Positions 44,936-54,978 are shown, counted from the stretch's first letter. The stretch: 64,000 nucleotides of DNA from Chitinivibrionales bacterium (GCA_014728295.1 WJLW01000123.1:32070-96069), one strand, 5' to 3'. Notes: generated from the letters alone by a model not told the origin. Numbers and translations are program-made.

Positions 44936-46255
44936 ATGGCAAATGAAAAGGTCATGAATAGATGGCTGGTAGTGATTGGCGCGATATTGATCCAGCTCAG
45001 TCTGGGTGCGATATATGCCTGGAGTGTATTCACCAAAAAACTGACGATACCGGTAGCCGACGGGGGCCAATATGGATTCAGTGCGTCTCAGACGGCCTGG
45101 GTGTTTTCTGCCGGACTGGCTACATTTGCGGTTGTCATGGTCATCGCCGGGAGAATTCAGGGCAAACTTGGCCCGCGCAATCTGGCAATAGCCGGCGGCC
45201 TGGTGCTGGGCCTGGGGTACATATTGGGCGGTTTTCTGGGCAGCTCCTTTGCCGCGCAACTCCTGTGTATCGGCATTATCGGCGGTGCGGGCATCGGCCT
45301 GGGCTATGTCGTTCCGATAGCCGTTGGCGTCAAATGGTTCCCCGATAAAAAAGGGATGGTATCGGGACTGGCCGTAGCCGGTTTTGGTTTCGGCGCCACC
45401 ATCTGGGTCAAACTTGCCGGTAGCTGGTTCGGCGGCCTGCTCAATACAACACGGCTCTTCGGCCTGCCCGGAGTACAGAGCGTATTCATTATTTATGGTA
45501 TCATATTCGCCGTTCTGGTTTTGCTGGGAAGCCTCGTCATGGTTAACCCGCCCGATGGCTATAAGCCGCAAGGATGGGAGCCTCCGCAGCCGACAGGGTC
45601 ACAAACAGCAACCGGCTCGGTAAATCTTACCGAAGCAGAGATGCTCAAAACGCCACAATACTTCATGCTGCTTTTCATGTTCATCGGCTCTGCCCTTGCC
45701 GGATTGATGGTGATTTATTGCATTCGCCTCTTCGGCATCGATGCACTGCAGTCAAGCGGCGCTGCCGCTGATGCCACTGCAGCCGGTGCCATTGCCGGAA
45801 CGGCAATGGCATGGTATGCCATTCTGAATGGTTTGGGCAGAATCGTCTGGGGTACCGTTTCGGATAAAATCGGGCGCAAGCTTTCCCTGCTGGCGATGTG
45901 TGTCTTTCAGGGAATTATCATGCTGCTCTTTTTCAAGATGGGAACATCGTCAATTGGATTGATAATTGGAGCATGTATCATCGGCTTCAATTTTGGCGGT
46001 AATTTTGCTTTGTTCCCAGTTGCAACAGCCGACTTCTTCGGCAACAAGAATGTCGGTAAAAATTATGGCTGGGTTTTTCTTGCATACGGCTTTGCCGGAA
46101 TTGCCGGGCCGCAGGTTGCAGGCTTTTTCAAAGACTCGGCCAAGGGCGGTGATGTCAATGCCTGGAAAACACCCTTCATCATTGCCGGGATTTCCTGTCT
46201 GATCGCCGGAGCCATCAGTCTCGCGCTGAAAGCACCGAAACCCAAAGAATCCTGA
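44936..46255 (+). CDS. OFA family MFS transporter (oxalate/formate antiporter-like)
   Basis: A 12-segment major facilitator of 439 residues. Family features: RWLVVIGAILIQLSLGAIYAWSVF at the N-terminus, GGAGIGLGYVVPIAVGVKWFPDKKGMVSGLAVAGFG in the first half, and GRIVWGTVSDKIGRKLSLL as the inter-half MFS signature. OFA proteins carry oxalate, formate, pyruvate, lactate or acetate; next to acs, a monocarboxylate is plausible. I use ATG 44936, with AAGGA 8 nt upstream, rather than an upstream in-frame start inside the acs terminator. Confidence 0.9.
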   Translation: MANEKVMNRWLVVIGAILIQLSLGAIYAWSVFTKKLTIPVADGGQYGFSASQTAWVFSAGLATFAVVMVIAGRIQGKLGPRNLAIAGGLVLGLGYILGGFLGSSFAAQLLCIGIIGGAGIGLGYVVPIAVGVKWFPDKKGMVSGLAVAGFGFGATIWVKLAGSWFGGLLNTTRLFGLPGVQSVFIIYGIIFAVLVLLGSLVMVNPPDGYKPQGWEPPQPTGSQTATGSVNLTEAEMLKTPQYFMLLFMFIGSALAGLMVIYCIRLFGIDALQSSGAAADATAAGAIAGTAMAWYAILNGLGRIVWGTVSDKIGRKLSLLAMCVFQGIIMLLFFKMGTSSIGLIIGACIIGFNFGGNFALFPVATADFFGNKNVGKNYGWVFLAYGFAGIAGPQVAGFFKDSAKGGDVNAWKTPFIIAGISCLIAGAISLALKAPKPKES

Positions 46256-46280
46256 GCCATTCGTTTAGAAATGTAGCGCA

Positions 46281-46313
46281 GAAACCCGGTTCCGCACCGG
46301 GTTTCTTTTTTTT
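46281..46313 (+). terminator. rho-independent terminator after OFA transporter
   Basis: A perfect 10-bp stem GAAACCCGGT / ACCGGGTTTC (46281-46290, 46296-46305) with a TCCGC loop is followed by eight T residues. This is one of the clearest terminators in the window. It separates the transporter from the gcv operon. Confidence 0.92.
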
Positions 46314-46425
46314 AATCAGGCAAGCCTTTTTCAGAATGTGAAATACCTTCGTTTGCGTTCCACCATGCCTGAATTATTTTTCAAAATCGTTTCTATCCAA
46401 CATTGCTAATCTTCGAACCCAGCCC

Positions 46426-47520
46426 ATGAAGCAAACTCCCCTCTACCGGAAACATATTGATTTGGCGGCAAAAATAGCGCCGTTTGGCGGCTACGACATG
46501 CCTATTCAATATTCATCGGGTATCATTAGCGAACACGAAGCAACCCGCAGCGCAGCTACAATATTCGACACATGCCACATGGGAGAATTTGACGCACGGG
46601 GTAGCGCTGTCGTCGCTGATCTTGATAAGCTGGTTACTCGGGATGTTGCGACTCAGGCTGTCGGTTCGTGCCGCTATTACCTGATGTGCAATGAATCCGG
46701 TGGTGTGATCGATGATTTGATTATGTACCGGATGGCCGATAACCGTTTTTTCATTGTAGTCAATGCCGGAACGCAGGAGACCGACTTCGAGTGGATACAA
46801 TCGCACCTGTCAACGCAGTCCAGCATCGAAAATATCGGGGAGCAAACTGCAAAGCTTGATATTCAAGGGCCGCAAGCACCCGGGCTGTTTCAAAGCATGA
46901 TCGATACTTCCCTCGAAGGATTGAAATACTACCGGTTGCGCACCTGCAGCAGAAACGGCAAAGAGGTGTTAGTCTCCCGCACTGGATATACCGGTGAGAT
47001 CGGTGTGGAAGTGTATTGCGATACGCAAACAGCGCTCGGCTTGTGGGATGAATGCCTCGAAAAAGGTATCACCCCCGCCGGACTGGGCTGCCGTGATACC
47101 CTCAGGCTGGAGATGGGCTACCCGCTTTATGGCCACGAGCTTTCCGATAAGCGCAATGCCGCCGATTATGCGGGCGGGACGCCGTTGCTTTCGAATAACA
47201 AGTCGTTTGTTGGTTCACGGCACATTCTCAATGACAAGGCACAGGAAAATGTGTTTACGGCAATTGAGTTGCACGGTCGCAGGGCGACCCGCTCGGATGA
47301 TGTAATCTGCACTGCCGGCGGCGAAGAAATCGGCATCGTGACCAGCGGAAGCTACAGCCCCACGCTGCGCAAAGCTCTGGCGCTTGGCTACGTATCCAAA
47401 GACGCGCATCGCCGGGGCATGAGTGTCGCGCTTGGCAAAAGCCGCCTGACCGGCACGATAACAGCATTGCCCTTCGTAAAGCAAACAACGGCCAGGAAAG
47501 CGCTGGCGCGATTTTTATGA
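46426..47520 (+). CDS. gcvT: glycine cleavage system T protein (aminomethyltransferase)
   Basis: GcvT transfers the aminomethyl carbon from lipoylated GcvH to THF, releasing ammonia and making methylene-THF. The 364-residue protein shows APFGGYDMPIQYSSGI, FDTCHMGEFDARG, VSRTGYTGEIGVEVY and RDTLRLEMGYPLYGHEL, all diagnostic. It leads gcvT-gcvH-gcvPA-gcvPB. The preceding 110 bp hold no recognisable glycine riboswitch. Methylene-THF and formyl-THF link it to fhs. No lipoamide dehydrogenase gene is in the window. Confidence 0.95.
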   Translation: MKQTPLYRKHIDLAAKIAPFGGYDMPIQYSSGIISEHEATRSAATIFDTCHMGEFDARGSAVVADLDKLVTRDVATQAVGSCRYYLMCNESGGVIDDLIMYRMADNRFFIVVNAGTQETDFEWIQSHLSTQSSIENIGEQTAKLDIQGPQAPGLFQSMIDTSLEGLKYYRLRTCSRNGKEVLVSRTGYTGEIGVEVYCDTQTALGLWDECLEKGITPAGLGCRDTLRLEMGYPLYGHELSDKRNAADYAGGTPLLSNNKSFVGSRHILNDKAQENVFTAIELHGRRATRSDDVICTAGGEEIGIVTSGSYSPTLRKALALGYVSKDAHRRGMSVALGKSRLTGTITALPFVKQTTARKALARFL

Positions 47521-47601
47521 AAATGATGATTCGCGTTTAACAGTGTATGCAAAATCTGCGAAGTGCATGAGCGATCACCTTTACCCCGAAAAGGAGCATT
47601 T

Positions 47602-47988
47602 ATGAACATTCCCGAAAATCTGAAGTACGCCAGAACTCACGAGTGGGTCAACGTCGAGGGTACGCAAGCCGTTATCGGTATTTCCGATCATGCACAGGAG
47701 GCTTTGGGCGACATTACCTTTGTAGAACTTCCCGAAGTCGGCCAAACACTCGAAGTTGGCAAAGAATTCGGCGTTATCGAGTCTGTCAAAGCAGCCAGTG
47801 ATTTGTATGCACCGCTTGGCGGCACAGTAGCAGAAGTCAACAATTCACTGGACGCCGAACCCGAAGCAATTAACAAAAGCCCCTACGAAAACGGCTGGAT
47901 TGTCAAACTCAAAAATATCACCATCGACGACGCCAGTTCGCTGCTCGACGCAGCATCTTATCGAAAATTACTGGAAAGTGAAGAATGA
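47602..47988 (+). CDS. gcvH: glycine cleavage system H protein
   Basis: The lipoyl carrier of the glycine cleavage complex, 128 residues. The lipoylated lysine is Lys63 in GVIESVKAASDLYAPLGG, and the N-terminus LKYARTHEWV and GDITFVELPEVG are typical. I use ATG 47602 with AAGGAG 6 nt upstream; the in-frame ATG at 47563 precedes that site. It overlaps gcvPA by ATGA. Confidence 0.96.
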   Translation: MNIPENLKYARTHEWVNVEGTQAVIGISDHAQEALGDITFVELPEVGQTLEVGKEFGVIESVKAASDLYAPLGGTVAEVNNSLDAEPEAINKSPYENGWIVKLKNITIDDASSLLDAASYRKLLESEE

Positions 47989-49322
47989 GTTATATAGCAA
48001 ATACGCCTCAGCAGCAGCAGGAAATGCTTGCAGTGTGCGGGGAGGATTCAATTGATCGGCTCTTCAGTGATATTCCCGGGCAACTGCGTCCAGCAACATT
48101 CAACCTTTCCAGGCCGCGTTCCGAACAGGAAGTTCGTTCTATTCTCTCAAAGCTTGCCGAGCAGAATTACTCGCATTTGACAAATTTTGTAGGCGGGGGA
48201 TTTTACGATCATTTCATACCGGCGGCAGTGGAAGCGATTGCTTCCCGCAGTGAATTTTACACCGCATACACTCCCTACCAGCCCGAATTGTCGCAGGGGA
48301 CCTTGCAGGCGATTTATGAATGGCAGACTGCAATCAGCAGGCTGACCGGTATGGAAGTTTCCAACGCTTCCTTGTATGACGGAGGCACAGCACTCTACGA
48401 GGCTTGTCAAATGGCAATCCGCTCGACCGGGCGCAACAAGGTGGTCATTGACGGCGGTGTCAATCCGATCTATCGCAAAATGCTCTATTCATATACGGCC
48501 AATTTGAATATTGATTTCATTGAAGTAGCGGTAACACACGGTCAGAGCGACCGGGATCACATCAAAGAGCAGATAGACGACAAAACCGCCGCACTGATTG
48601 TTCAGAATCCTAACTTCTTCGGTGTCATCGAAGATCATTCCGATATTGTCGGCATGTGTCACGACACGGGCGCTCTGGTTATTCAATCTGTCTACCCCAT
48701 CGCCATGGCCGTGCTGAAAACGCCGGGAGAGATGGGCGTTGACATTGCCACCGGGGAAGGACAATCGCTGGGAATACCGCTGTCGTTTGGCGGTCCGTAT
48801 CTCGGATTTATTGCAGCAGCGCGCAAACTGGTTCGCAAAATGCCCGGACGTATTGCCGGTCGGACCGTTGATGCCCGGGGTCGACCCGGATTTGTGCTAA
48901 CCTTGCAGGCCAGAGAACAGCACATTCGGCGCGAGAAAGCTACTTCAAACATCTGTACCAATCAAGCGCTCTGCACGCTGAGGGCATTGACCTTTATGTC
49001 ACTTATGGGTACTCACGGCATGCGGGATCTTGCACTGCTTTGCCTCAACAAGGCGCAATACGCCAAACAACGCATCAAAGCCATCGAGTCGGTTGATGTA
49101 ATGGAGTCTTCGCCGACCTTCAACGAATTTACCGTGCGTCTCCCGATGGATGCCGGTGAGCTGGCCGGTCGCATGATCGAGAAGGGATTTGCAGCAGGCT
49201 TTCCACTGGGCGGCTACTACCCGGGCATGGAAAACTACCTGCTCATTGCGGTTACCGAAAAGCGTACCAAAGCTGAAATCGGCCAACTGGCGGAAGCATT
49301 GGAGGAGGCGCTATGGCAATAA
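47985..49322 (+). CDS. gcvPA: glycine dehydrogenase (decarboxylating) subunit 1
   Basis: The N-terminal half of split-type P protein, 445 residues. SYIANTPQQQQEMLAV opens the family; YTPYQPELSQGTLQAIYEWQ and NASLYDGGTALYEA are conserved blocks. With GcvPB it decarboxylates glycine and passes the aminomethyl group to GcvH. It overlaps gcvH by 4 nt and gcvPB by 10 nt. The split form is common in Firmicutes, archaea and many anaerobes. Confidence 0.95.
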   Translation: MSYIANTPQQQQEMLAVCGEDSIDRLFSDIPGQLRPATFNLSRPRSEQEVRSILSKLAEQNYSHLTNFVGGGFYDHFIPAAVEAIASRSEFYTAYTPYQPELSQGTLQAIYEWQTAISRLTGMEVSNASLYDGGTALYEACQMAIRSTGRNKVVIDGGVNPIYRKMLYSYTANLNIDFIEVAVTHGQSDRDHIKEQIDDKTAALIVQNPNFFGVIEDHSDIVGMCHDTGALVIQSVYPIAMAVLKTPGEMGVDIATGEGQSLGIPLSFGGPYLGFIAAARKLVRKMPGRIAGRTVDARGRPGFVLTLQAREQHIRREKATSNICTNQALCTLRALTFMSLMGTHGMRDLALLCLNKAQYAKQRIKAIESVDVMESSPTFNEFTVRLPMDAGELAGRMIEKGFAAGFPLGGYYPGMENYLLIAVTEKRTKAEIGQLAEALEEALWQ

Positions 49323-50770
49323 TATTCGAAAAATCAGTTGCGGGTCGACGGGGAGTACTCCCGCCTCGAAAGGATGTTCCTGTTGACGAAGCACTTTCTC
49401 CGGACCTTGCACGCCGGATTGAATTAGACCTTTGCGAGTTATCCGAACTCGATGTAGTCCGTCATTTTACCGAGCTGTCACGCAAAAATTACGGCGTCGA
49501 CACGAATTTCTACCCGCTCGGTTCGTGTACGATGAAATACAACCCCAAATTCGCCGAAAAAGTCGCTGCGCATGAAGGCTTTTCAGATTTACATCCGCTG
49601 CTCCCGCAATTGCGTCGCGGCGGGATGTTGACACAGGGAGCGCTGGCCGTGCTGTACGAATTGGAGCAACAGCTCGGCGAGATCTGCGGTATGGATGCTT
49701 TCACCCTCCAACCCCTGGCAGGTGCGCATGGAGAGCTGACCGGCATGATGCTGATAGCCGCCTACCACCGCGATAAAGGCAACGACAAGGCCGAGGTGCT
49801 TATCCCCGACGAAGCACACGGCACAAATCCGTCTAGTGCGGCTATTGCCGGCTATTCGGTGCGCGCCATTCCTACCGATCGCGAGACCGGCATGCTGAAT
49901 TTCGCCGCATTGCAACAAGCTATCAACGATAAAACCGCCGCGATCATGATGACCAATCCCAATACGCTGGGAATCTTCAATACGCAAATCAAGCAAATTG
50001 CCGACCTGGCGCATCAGCACGACGCCCTGCTGTACTATGACGGGGCCAACCTCAATGCCATCATGGGCAAATTTCGCCCGGGCGATGCCGATTTCGATGT
50101 TGTTCATGTCAATCTTCACAAGACCTTCGCCACACCTCACGGAGGTGGCGGACCCGGCGCCGGGCCGGTTGGGGTAAAACAGCGACTCATCGACTATCTC
50201 CCGATTTCACGTGTTGTCAAACGGTCCGACGGTACCTACTTTCTCGATTATAATTATCCCAAGTCAATCGGCTACATTGCCCCATTTTACGGTAATTTCG
50301 GTGTTTGCCTGCGCGCCTATGCTTACATACTGCGTCATGGCAGAGAGGGATTGATTGATATCAGCGAAAATGCTGTTTTGAACGCAAACTATATCAAAGA
50401 ATCATTGCGCGAATATTACGATATAGCCTGTGACAAGATATGCAAACACGAATGCGTTCTTTCGGCGTCAATTCAAAACGAAAACGGAGTGCACGCACTG
50501 GATATTGCCAAGGCATTGATTGACAAAGGCATTCATCCGCCTACCGTCTATTTCCCGCTCATCGTCAAGGAGGCGATGATGATCGAGCCGACCGAAACCG
50601 AAAGCAAAGAAACGCTGGACAGGTTTATTGAAGTGATGAAGGAAATCGCCAAAATCAGTGAGACCAATCCGGAATCGCTGCATCGGGCGCCGGTAACAAC
50701 ACCGGTCAGTCGGCTTGATGAGGCTATGGCTGCCAGGAAGCTGGATTGTTGCTTTCACCAAAATGAGTGA
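49313..50770 (+). CDS. gcvPB: glycine dehydrogenase (decarboxylating) subunit 2
   Basis: The PLP-carrying half of the split P protein, 485 residues. The Schiff-base lysine is Lys270 in VVHVNLHKTFATPHGGGGPG. Other signatures are FYPLGSCTMKYNPK (67-79), LIPDEAHGTNPSSAA and PTETESKETLD near the C-terminus. It closes the gcv operon and ends 21 bp from the convergent hypX. Confidence 0.96.
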   Translation: MAIIFEKSVAGRRGVLPPRKDVPVDEALSPDLARRIELDLCELSELDVVRHFTELSRKNYGVDTNFYPLGSCTMKYNPKFAEKVAAHEGFSDLHPLLPQLRRGGMLTQGALAVLYELEQQLGEICGMDAFTLQPLAGAHGELTGMMLIAAYHRDKGNDKAEVLIPDEAHGTNPSSAAIAGYSVRAIPTDRETGMLNFAALQQAINDKTAAIMMTNPNTLGIFNTQIKQIADLAHQHDALLYYDGANLNAIMGKFRPGDADFDVVHVNLHKTFATPHGGGGPGAGPVGVKQRLIDYLPISRVVKRSDGTYFLDYNYPKSIGYIAPFYGNFGVCLRAYAYILRHGREGLIDISENAVLNANYIKESLREYYDIACDKICKHECVLSASIQNENGVHALDIAKALIDKGIHPPTVYFPLIVKEAMMIEPTETESKETLDRFIEVMKEIAKISETNPESLHRAPVTTPVSRLDEAMAARKLDCCFHQNE

Positions 50771-50791
50771 ATGCAGATAATACAGCAGTGT

Positions 50792-52483
50792 TCAATTTTT
50801 TTTCCGATGTAGCGCAAGATGCAGCGGGGTGCGTGAGAGGGGAATTTTGTATACGAAATTGTAACGTGCGACGTGATAGCTGGGATCGAATCCATAGAAA
50901 TTTCGCTCCATTTTGCCAAGTTCCTCCGTCCGATAGGCTGACAGCGGCTTCATCGCCTCGTCGCGGTTGCGTTCCCGCTTCTTTGCGGCAATAAGCGTTG
51001 CGGCATCGGGCAGCATTTTGAGCAGTTGCCGCCTGACCAGTCCCGTAAATTCACCTGGTGGACAATCGACGACATCATCAATGAGTCCATATGCCTGCAT
51101 AGTTTCCGGCCCGATCGGCAGACGATGCTGCATGATTTCCTTTTGCACATCGCGTCCCGCCCGTTTCGAAAGAAGGTATGTCCAGAATTCTGATCCGTAA
51201 AGATTACCCATGTTTTTGTAGTGTGGATTAAGAACGATACCCCGGCGCGCGACAATATAGTCGGCCGCCAGCGCCATAAAGACGCCGCCAGCACCGGCAT
51301 TGCCCTGCATCACGGCAACTGTAAGGTGATTAGTTGAAATGATTACATTCTCAACGAAGTCATCCATTGCAACAATATTGCGCATGGACTCATCTGCCGG
51401 TCGTTCGGCGGCCTCGATAGTATTGAGGTTAATGCCGTTTGACCAGAAGTCGCGACCGCCCATGAGTGCAATTATGGTAACCGGGCGGGACCGGGCAAAC
51501 GCAAGTGCCCTGCAGAGACGTTGACACTGGTCAGTTGACATCGCGCCATTATAAAATGGAAAATGCACAAAACCAATCCGATCGTGCTCTTCATAGTAAA
51601 TTTCCTGAAAAGTACCCGCTTCTTGCCACAACGAAACCGGCAGCTCCGACACAGTCTCCGGACAATCGATCAGGACATGCTCGGCCGGCAATTTGATACC
51701 CCGATTATCAGCATTGTGCAGGCGTGCGTGGGTGATCCAGACCGCGCCGTTTGTGCATCCAATACACACTGCGCCGCTTCGCTTGCCGATGACGTCCCCT
51801 GCCGTTCCTGTCAAATGCGTCTCCCTGCAGGCGTCATAAACATATGCATGGCGGCCGGCAATGCTGCAGGGGGCGCCGGGCGATCCGTCGGCGGAATTAA
51901 TCTTGGCAAGCACTGTTGCAACGGTATCTGTCTGCCAGTTGATGTGACGCGCTCGCTGGGGCAAAAAGGGGCGTGCTGTGCCGATAATTTCCCTGTTGCT
52001 GTAGTCAAGCTTACCCGGAGTGAATGACGGATCAGCAAGATGGCGCAACAGCGTATGCAGGCATTTCACGGCCGCTTCGGTAACTTCATTGCGATACAGG
52101 CTTGACTTTGACGCTTGGCGCATTTGAAATTCGTATGATGCGTAGATTGGCCCTGTATCTAATTCTGCTGCAGCTTCCAGAGCGGTCACTCCCCATGTTG
52201 GAGCGTGCTCCATAATTGCCCAGTCCAGCGATGACGGGCCGCGATCGCCTCTGGGTCCGGGATGGATGATGATGCAGCGTACCTTTTTCCAGACAGACTC
52301 GGGAATAGCGCGCTTGAGGAAGGGTGCGATGATCAGATCGGGTTTGTACAGGGCAACTGACTCACGCAATACCGATTCATTGATATCGAATTCAACCGAT
52401 ACCTCATGATCAAGACGACGCAGTTCAATAAAGAAGCGCTGGGTCAGGCTGTTGAAGCTGTGAGTCAGAAGCAATATTCTCAT
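50792..52483 (-). CDS. hypX: hydrogenase maturation protein HypX (CO-ligand synthesis)
   Basis: HypX makes the carbon monoxide ligand of the [NiFe]-hydrogenase active site under air, using formyl-THF to form formyl-CoA and then releasing CO. The N-terminal formyltransferase-like half has RILLLTHSFNSLTQR (2-16) and HPGPRGDRGPSSLDWAI (74-90). The C-terminal enoyl-CoA-hydratase-like half has ALMGGRDFWSNGINLNTIE and the oxyanion-hole block QGNAGAGGVFMALAADYIV. I use ATG 52483 (563 residues), matching the family start; ATG 52537 is possible. It ends the hypC-D-E-X cluster. The formyl-THF substrate can come from Fhs (3127-4743). Confidence 0.92.
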   Translation of the reverse strand: MRILLLTHSFNSLTQRFFIELRRLDHEVSVEFDINESVLRESVALYKPDLIIAPFLKRAIPESVWKKVRCIIIHPGPRGDRGPSSLDWAIMEHAPTWGVTALEAAAELDTGPIYASYEFQMRQASKSSLYRNEVTEAAVKCLHTLLRHLADPSFTPGKLDYSNREIIGTARPFLPQRARHINWQTDTVATVLAKINSADGSPGAPCSIAGRHAYVYDACRETHLTGTAGDVIGKRSGAVCIGCTNGAVWITHARLHNADNRGIKLPAEHVLIDCPETVSELPVSLWQEAGTFQEIYYEEHDRIGFVHFPFYNGAMSTDQCQRLCRALAFARSRPVTIIALMGGRDFWSNGINLNTIEAAERPADESMRNIVAMDDFVENVIISTNHLTVAVMQGNAGAGGVFMALAADYIVARRGIVLNPHYKNMGNLYGSEFWTYLLSKRAGRDVQKEIMQHRLPIGPETMQAYGLIDDVVDCPPGEFTGLVRRQLLKMLPDAATLIAAKKRERNRDEAMKPLSAYRTEELGKMERNFYGFDPSYHVARYNFVYKIPLSRTPLHLALHRKKN

Positions 52484-52555
52484 AGTAGCGCAGATGTACC
52501 ATTTTGGCCGGTAACCTGCCAAGCCTGCAGCAGACATTACCGATTGCCTGATGCA

Positions 52556-53599
52556 TCAGCAGATGCGCGGCAGTTGCTCGCCAGCAATACGTTGAACGAT
52601 GCGTTCTCCGCCTAGTGCAGTTTGCATAGTGACCATGCACCGATCGTCATCAACAACTTCGCCGATCAGTGCCGACTGCCGGCCGAGTGGATGATTCAAC
52701 ATCGCCTGCAGCACGCGTTCCGCCGAATCGTTGGGAACAATAACGAGCATTTTGCCTTCATTGGCAACATAGAGCGGATCGAGACCAAGCAGCTCGCAGG
52801 CGCCCTTGACCTGAGGGTTCAGCGGAATTGCCGTTTCCTGCAATTTGATCCCCACCTGCGACTGCTCTGCAATTTCGTTGAGTGTGGAAGCAATGCCGCC
52901 GCGCGTGGGATCCCGCAGCACATGCACATCACTGGTTACATCGATAATGCCGGCGACAAGCGTATGTAAAGATGCCGAATCGGAGCGCAGGGTAGTTTGA
53001 AAATGCAGATCGTTGCGCAAAGACATTATCGTGACACCGTGATCCCCCAGGGTTCCGTTGATAAGAACGGCATCTCCGGGCCGGGCACGCGAACCGCTGA
53101 TATCCATCTGGCGCGGCGCAATGCCGATTCCCGTTGTCGCGATAAAGATGCCGTCGCCCTTTCCCTTTTCCACGACTTTGGTATCGCCAGAAATGATCGG
53201 CACCCCGGCATTGCGCGCGGCAAGTCCCATCGATGTTGCCACACGATGCAAAGCTTTGAGTGGCAATCCCTCTTCCAGAATAAATCCGGCGGTCAGATAC
53301 AAGGGCTGTGCCCCGGATGTCGCCACATCATTGATTGTGCCATGCACGGAGAGCGACCCAATGTCCCCGCCCGGAAAAAAGAGCGGAGACACGACATGAG
53401 CATCAACACTGGTGACGATTTTGTAGCCGGTAGGCACCTCAAAACAGGCGCTGTCATTGCCCTGCCTGAGCAGGTCATTGTCAAATGCGGCCACAAACAT
53501 TTCGTCGATGAGCTGCGCCATTGCCAGGCCGCCGCTGCCATGAGTCAATTCGATGCAGCCATTTTCGATATCGAGGGGAGTTGTATACGTTCTTTTCAC
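52556..53599 (-). CDS. hypE: hydrogenase maturation protein HypE
   Basis: HypE dehydrates a C-terminal thiocarboxamide to thiocyanate and donates the cyanide ligands of [NiFe]-hydrogenase. The 347-residue protein has the ELTHGSGGLAMAQLI opening, SVHGTINDVATSGAQPLYL, ISGDTKVVEKGKGDGIF, RDPTRGGIASTLNEIA, and the essential C-terminal PRIC ending in Cys347. HypF, which loads the cysteine, is not in the window. It starts 27 nt after hypD on the same strand. Confidence 0.97.
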   Translation of the reverse strand: MKRTYTTPLDIENGCIELTHGSGGLAMAQLIDEMFVAAFDNDLLRQGNDSACFEVPTGYKIVTSVDAHVVSPLFFPGGDIGSLSVHGTINDVATSGAQPLYLTAGFILEEGLPLKALHRVATSMGLAARNAGVPIISGDTKVVEKGKGDGIFIATTGIGIAPRQMDISGSRARPGDAVLINGTLGDHGVTIMSLRNDLHFQTTLRSDSASLHTLVAGIIDVTSDVHVLRDPTRGGIASTLNEIAEQSQVGIKLQETAIPLNPQVKGACELLGLDPLYVANEGKMLVIVPNDSAERVLQAMLNHPLGRQSALIGEVVDDDRCMVTMQTALGGERIVQRIAGEQLPRIC

Positions 53600-53626
53600 T
53601 GGCGAACTTTCATCCGATAGTATCCA

Positions 53627-54748
53627 TTAGTCCCGGTGCTTGCCATACATGAAATATGCGGCACACGCGCCTTCGGAAGAGACCATGCAGGAGCCAACAG
53701 GATGGTCGGGCGTGCAGGCCGTTCCAAAAAGCGCACAGTCGAGGGGTTTACGAGCACCGCGCAATACCGACCCGCACAAGCACCCCTTGGGCTCGGGAAC
53801 CTTTTCGATTTTGAGATTGAGCCGAATTTCAGCGTCAAATTGCGCGTAACGTTCTTTTAGGCGCAATGCGCTGTAGGGGACCGATCCCAGGCCCCGCCAT
53901 TCAAACGATTGGCGAAGTTCGAATACCTCGGCAACCATTTTCTGAGCCGTGACATTGCCGTCGCGCCTGACACCGCGCGTGTATTCGTTTTCGACTTCGG
54001 CCCGCTGCTCGTTTACCTGCAGCACCAGCATGTGAATAGCCTTCAAAACGTCAAGCGGTTCGAAACCGGCAATTACCACCGGTTTGCGAAACTCTTCGGC
54101 AAAATATTCGAACGGACCCGAACCAATGACAACACAGACATGCCCCGGGCCAATAAAGCCGTCAATGTCAACCGTTCCAATAGATCGCACTTCGGGCGCT
54201 TCGAGAATATGGCCGACGGCCGGTGGGGTCAGGACGTGGTTGCAGAAAACAAGGAAGTTGTGCACACCTTCGCGTTCCGCTTTCAAAATTGCCGAGGCAG
54301 TTGGAGGGGTCGTCGTTTCGAATCCGACGGCAAAGAAAACAATGGTGCGGTCGGAATGCTCTTTTGCTAATTTGAGTGCATCGAGCACCGAATAAACCAT
54401 CTTTACATTCGCACCATGCGCCCTGGCGTTTAAAAGACTGACCCCGTCTTTGCCGGGCACCCGCAGCAAATCTCCATAGGTGCATAATATCACGTCGTCA
54501 CGCTGCGCGCAATCGACCGCCCCCGCAATGCGGGATACGGGCAACACGCAAACGGGACAGCCCGGACCATGCACCATTTCTATCGAGCTGGGCAAAAGAT
54601 CATGCAAACCATACCGGTACAGTGCATGCGTATGACCGCCGCAAAATTCCATAAACCGATAGTGACGACCGAACTGTATCGCTGATTGCAAAAGTGAAGA
54701 AAGCCGCTGTGCCCGTTCTGCCGTGCGGTATTCATCTACATATTTCAA
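53627..54748 (-). CDS. hypD: hydrogenase maturation protein HypD
   Basis: HypD is the iron-sulfur scaffold on which Fe(CN)2CO is built with HypC. Conserved cysteines are in FMEFCGGHTHA (Cys36) and HGPGCPVCVLP (Cys64, Cys67). FFAVGFETTTPPTA and a C-terminal cysteine-rich segment (KGCLCGSVLRG, FGTACTPDHPVGSCMVSSEGAC) hold the 4Fe-4S site. The 373 residues are normal length. It overlaps hypC by 4 nt. Confidence 0.97.
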   Translation of the reverse strand: MKYVDEYRTAERAQRLSSLLQSAIQFGRHYRFMEFCGGHTHALYRYGLHDLLPSSIEMVHGPGCPVCVLPVSRIAGAVDCAQRDDVILCTYGDLLRVPGKDGVSLLNARAHGANVKMVYSVLDALKLAKEHSDRTIVFFAVGFETTTPPTASAILKAEREGVHNFLVFCNHVLTPPAVGHILEAPEVRSIGTVDIDGFIGPGHVCVVIGSGPFEYFAEEFRKPVVIAGFEPLDVLKAIHMLVLQVNEQRAEVENEYTRGVRRDGNVTAQKMVAEVFELRQSFEWRGLGSVPYSALRLKERYAQFDAEIRLNLKIEKVPEPKGCLCGSVLRGARKPLDCALFGTACTPDHPVGSCMVSSEGACAAYFMYGKHRD

Positions 54749-54978
54749 GCATCCTGCTCCTGTGATGCGCGCATGTCGTCAAATAGCTTGAGTGTCTCCT
54801 GAGCTTCGTGAGGATCCAGTTTTTCCAGAGCGTACCCGACATGCACAATAACATAATCGCCTACGTTAAGCTCTTCCAGCAATTCAACCGAAATTTCCTG
54901 TTCCACGCCTTCCAGATCAACTTTTGCCATTTTATCAGGCAGGATTTTTTTGACACGTGCGGGTACTGCCAGGCACAT
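54745..54978 (-). CDS. hypC: hydrogenase maturation chaperone HypC
   Basis: This chaperone has 77 residues, beginning MCLAVPARV with the essential Cys2 that holds iron, and containing VGDYVIVHVGYALEKLD. It forms a complex with HypD and delivers the Fe(CN)2CO group to the hydrogenase large subunit. GGAG lies 7 nt before the ATG. It sits 85 bp after the sigma-54 regulator gene on the same strand. No hydrogenase subunits, hypA, hypB or hypF are in the window. Confidence 0.96.
   Translation of the reverse strand: MCLAVPARVKKILPDKMAKVDLEGVEQEISVELLEELNVGDYVIVHVGYALEKLDPHEAQETLKLFDDMRASQEQDA

Noticed and set aside
44879..44936. Upstream start of the OFA transporter at 44879
   Set aside because: It would begin inside the acs terminator; AAGGA supports 44936.
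46314..46425. Glycine riboswitch before gcvT
   Set aside because: The gap is only 112 bp and lacks the conserved aptamer helices; no tandem structure is visible.
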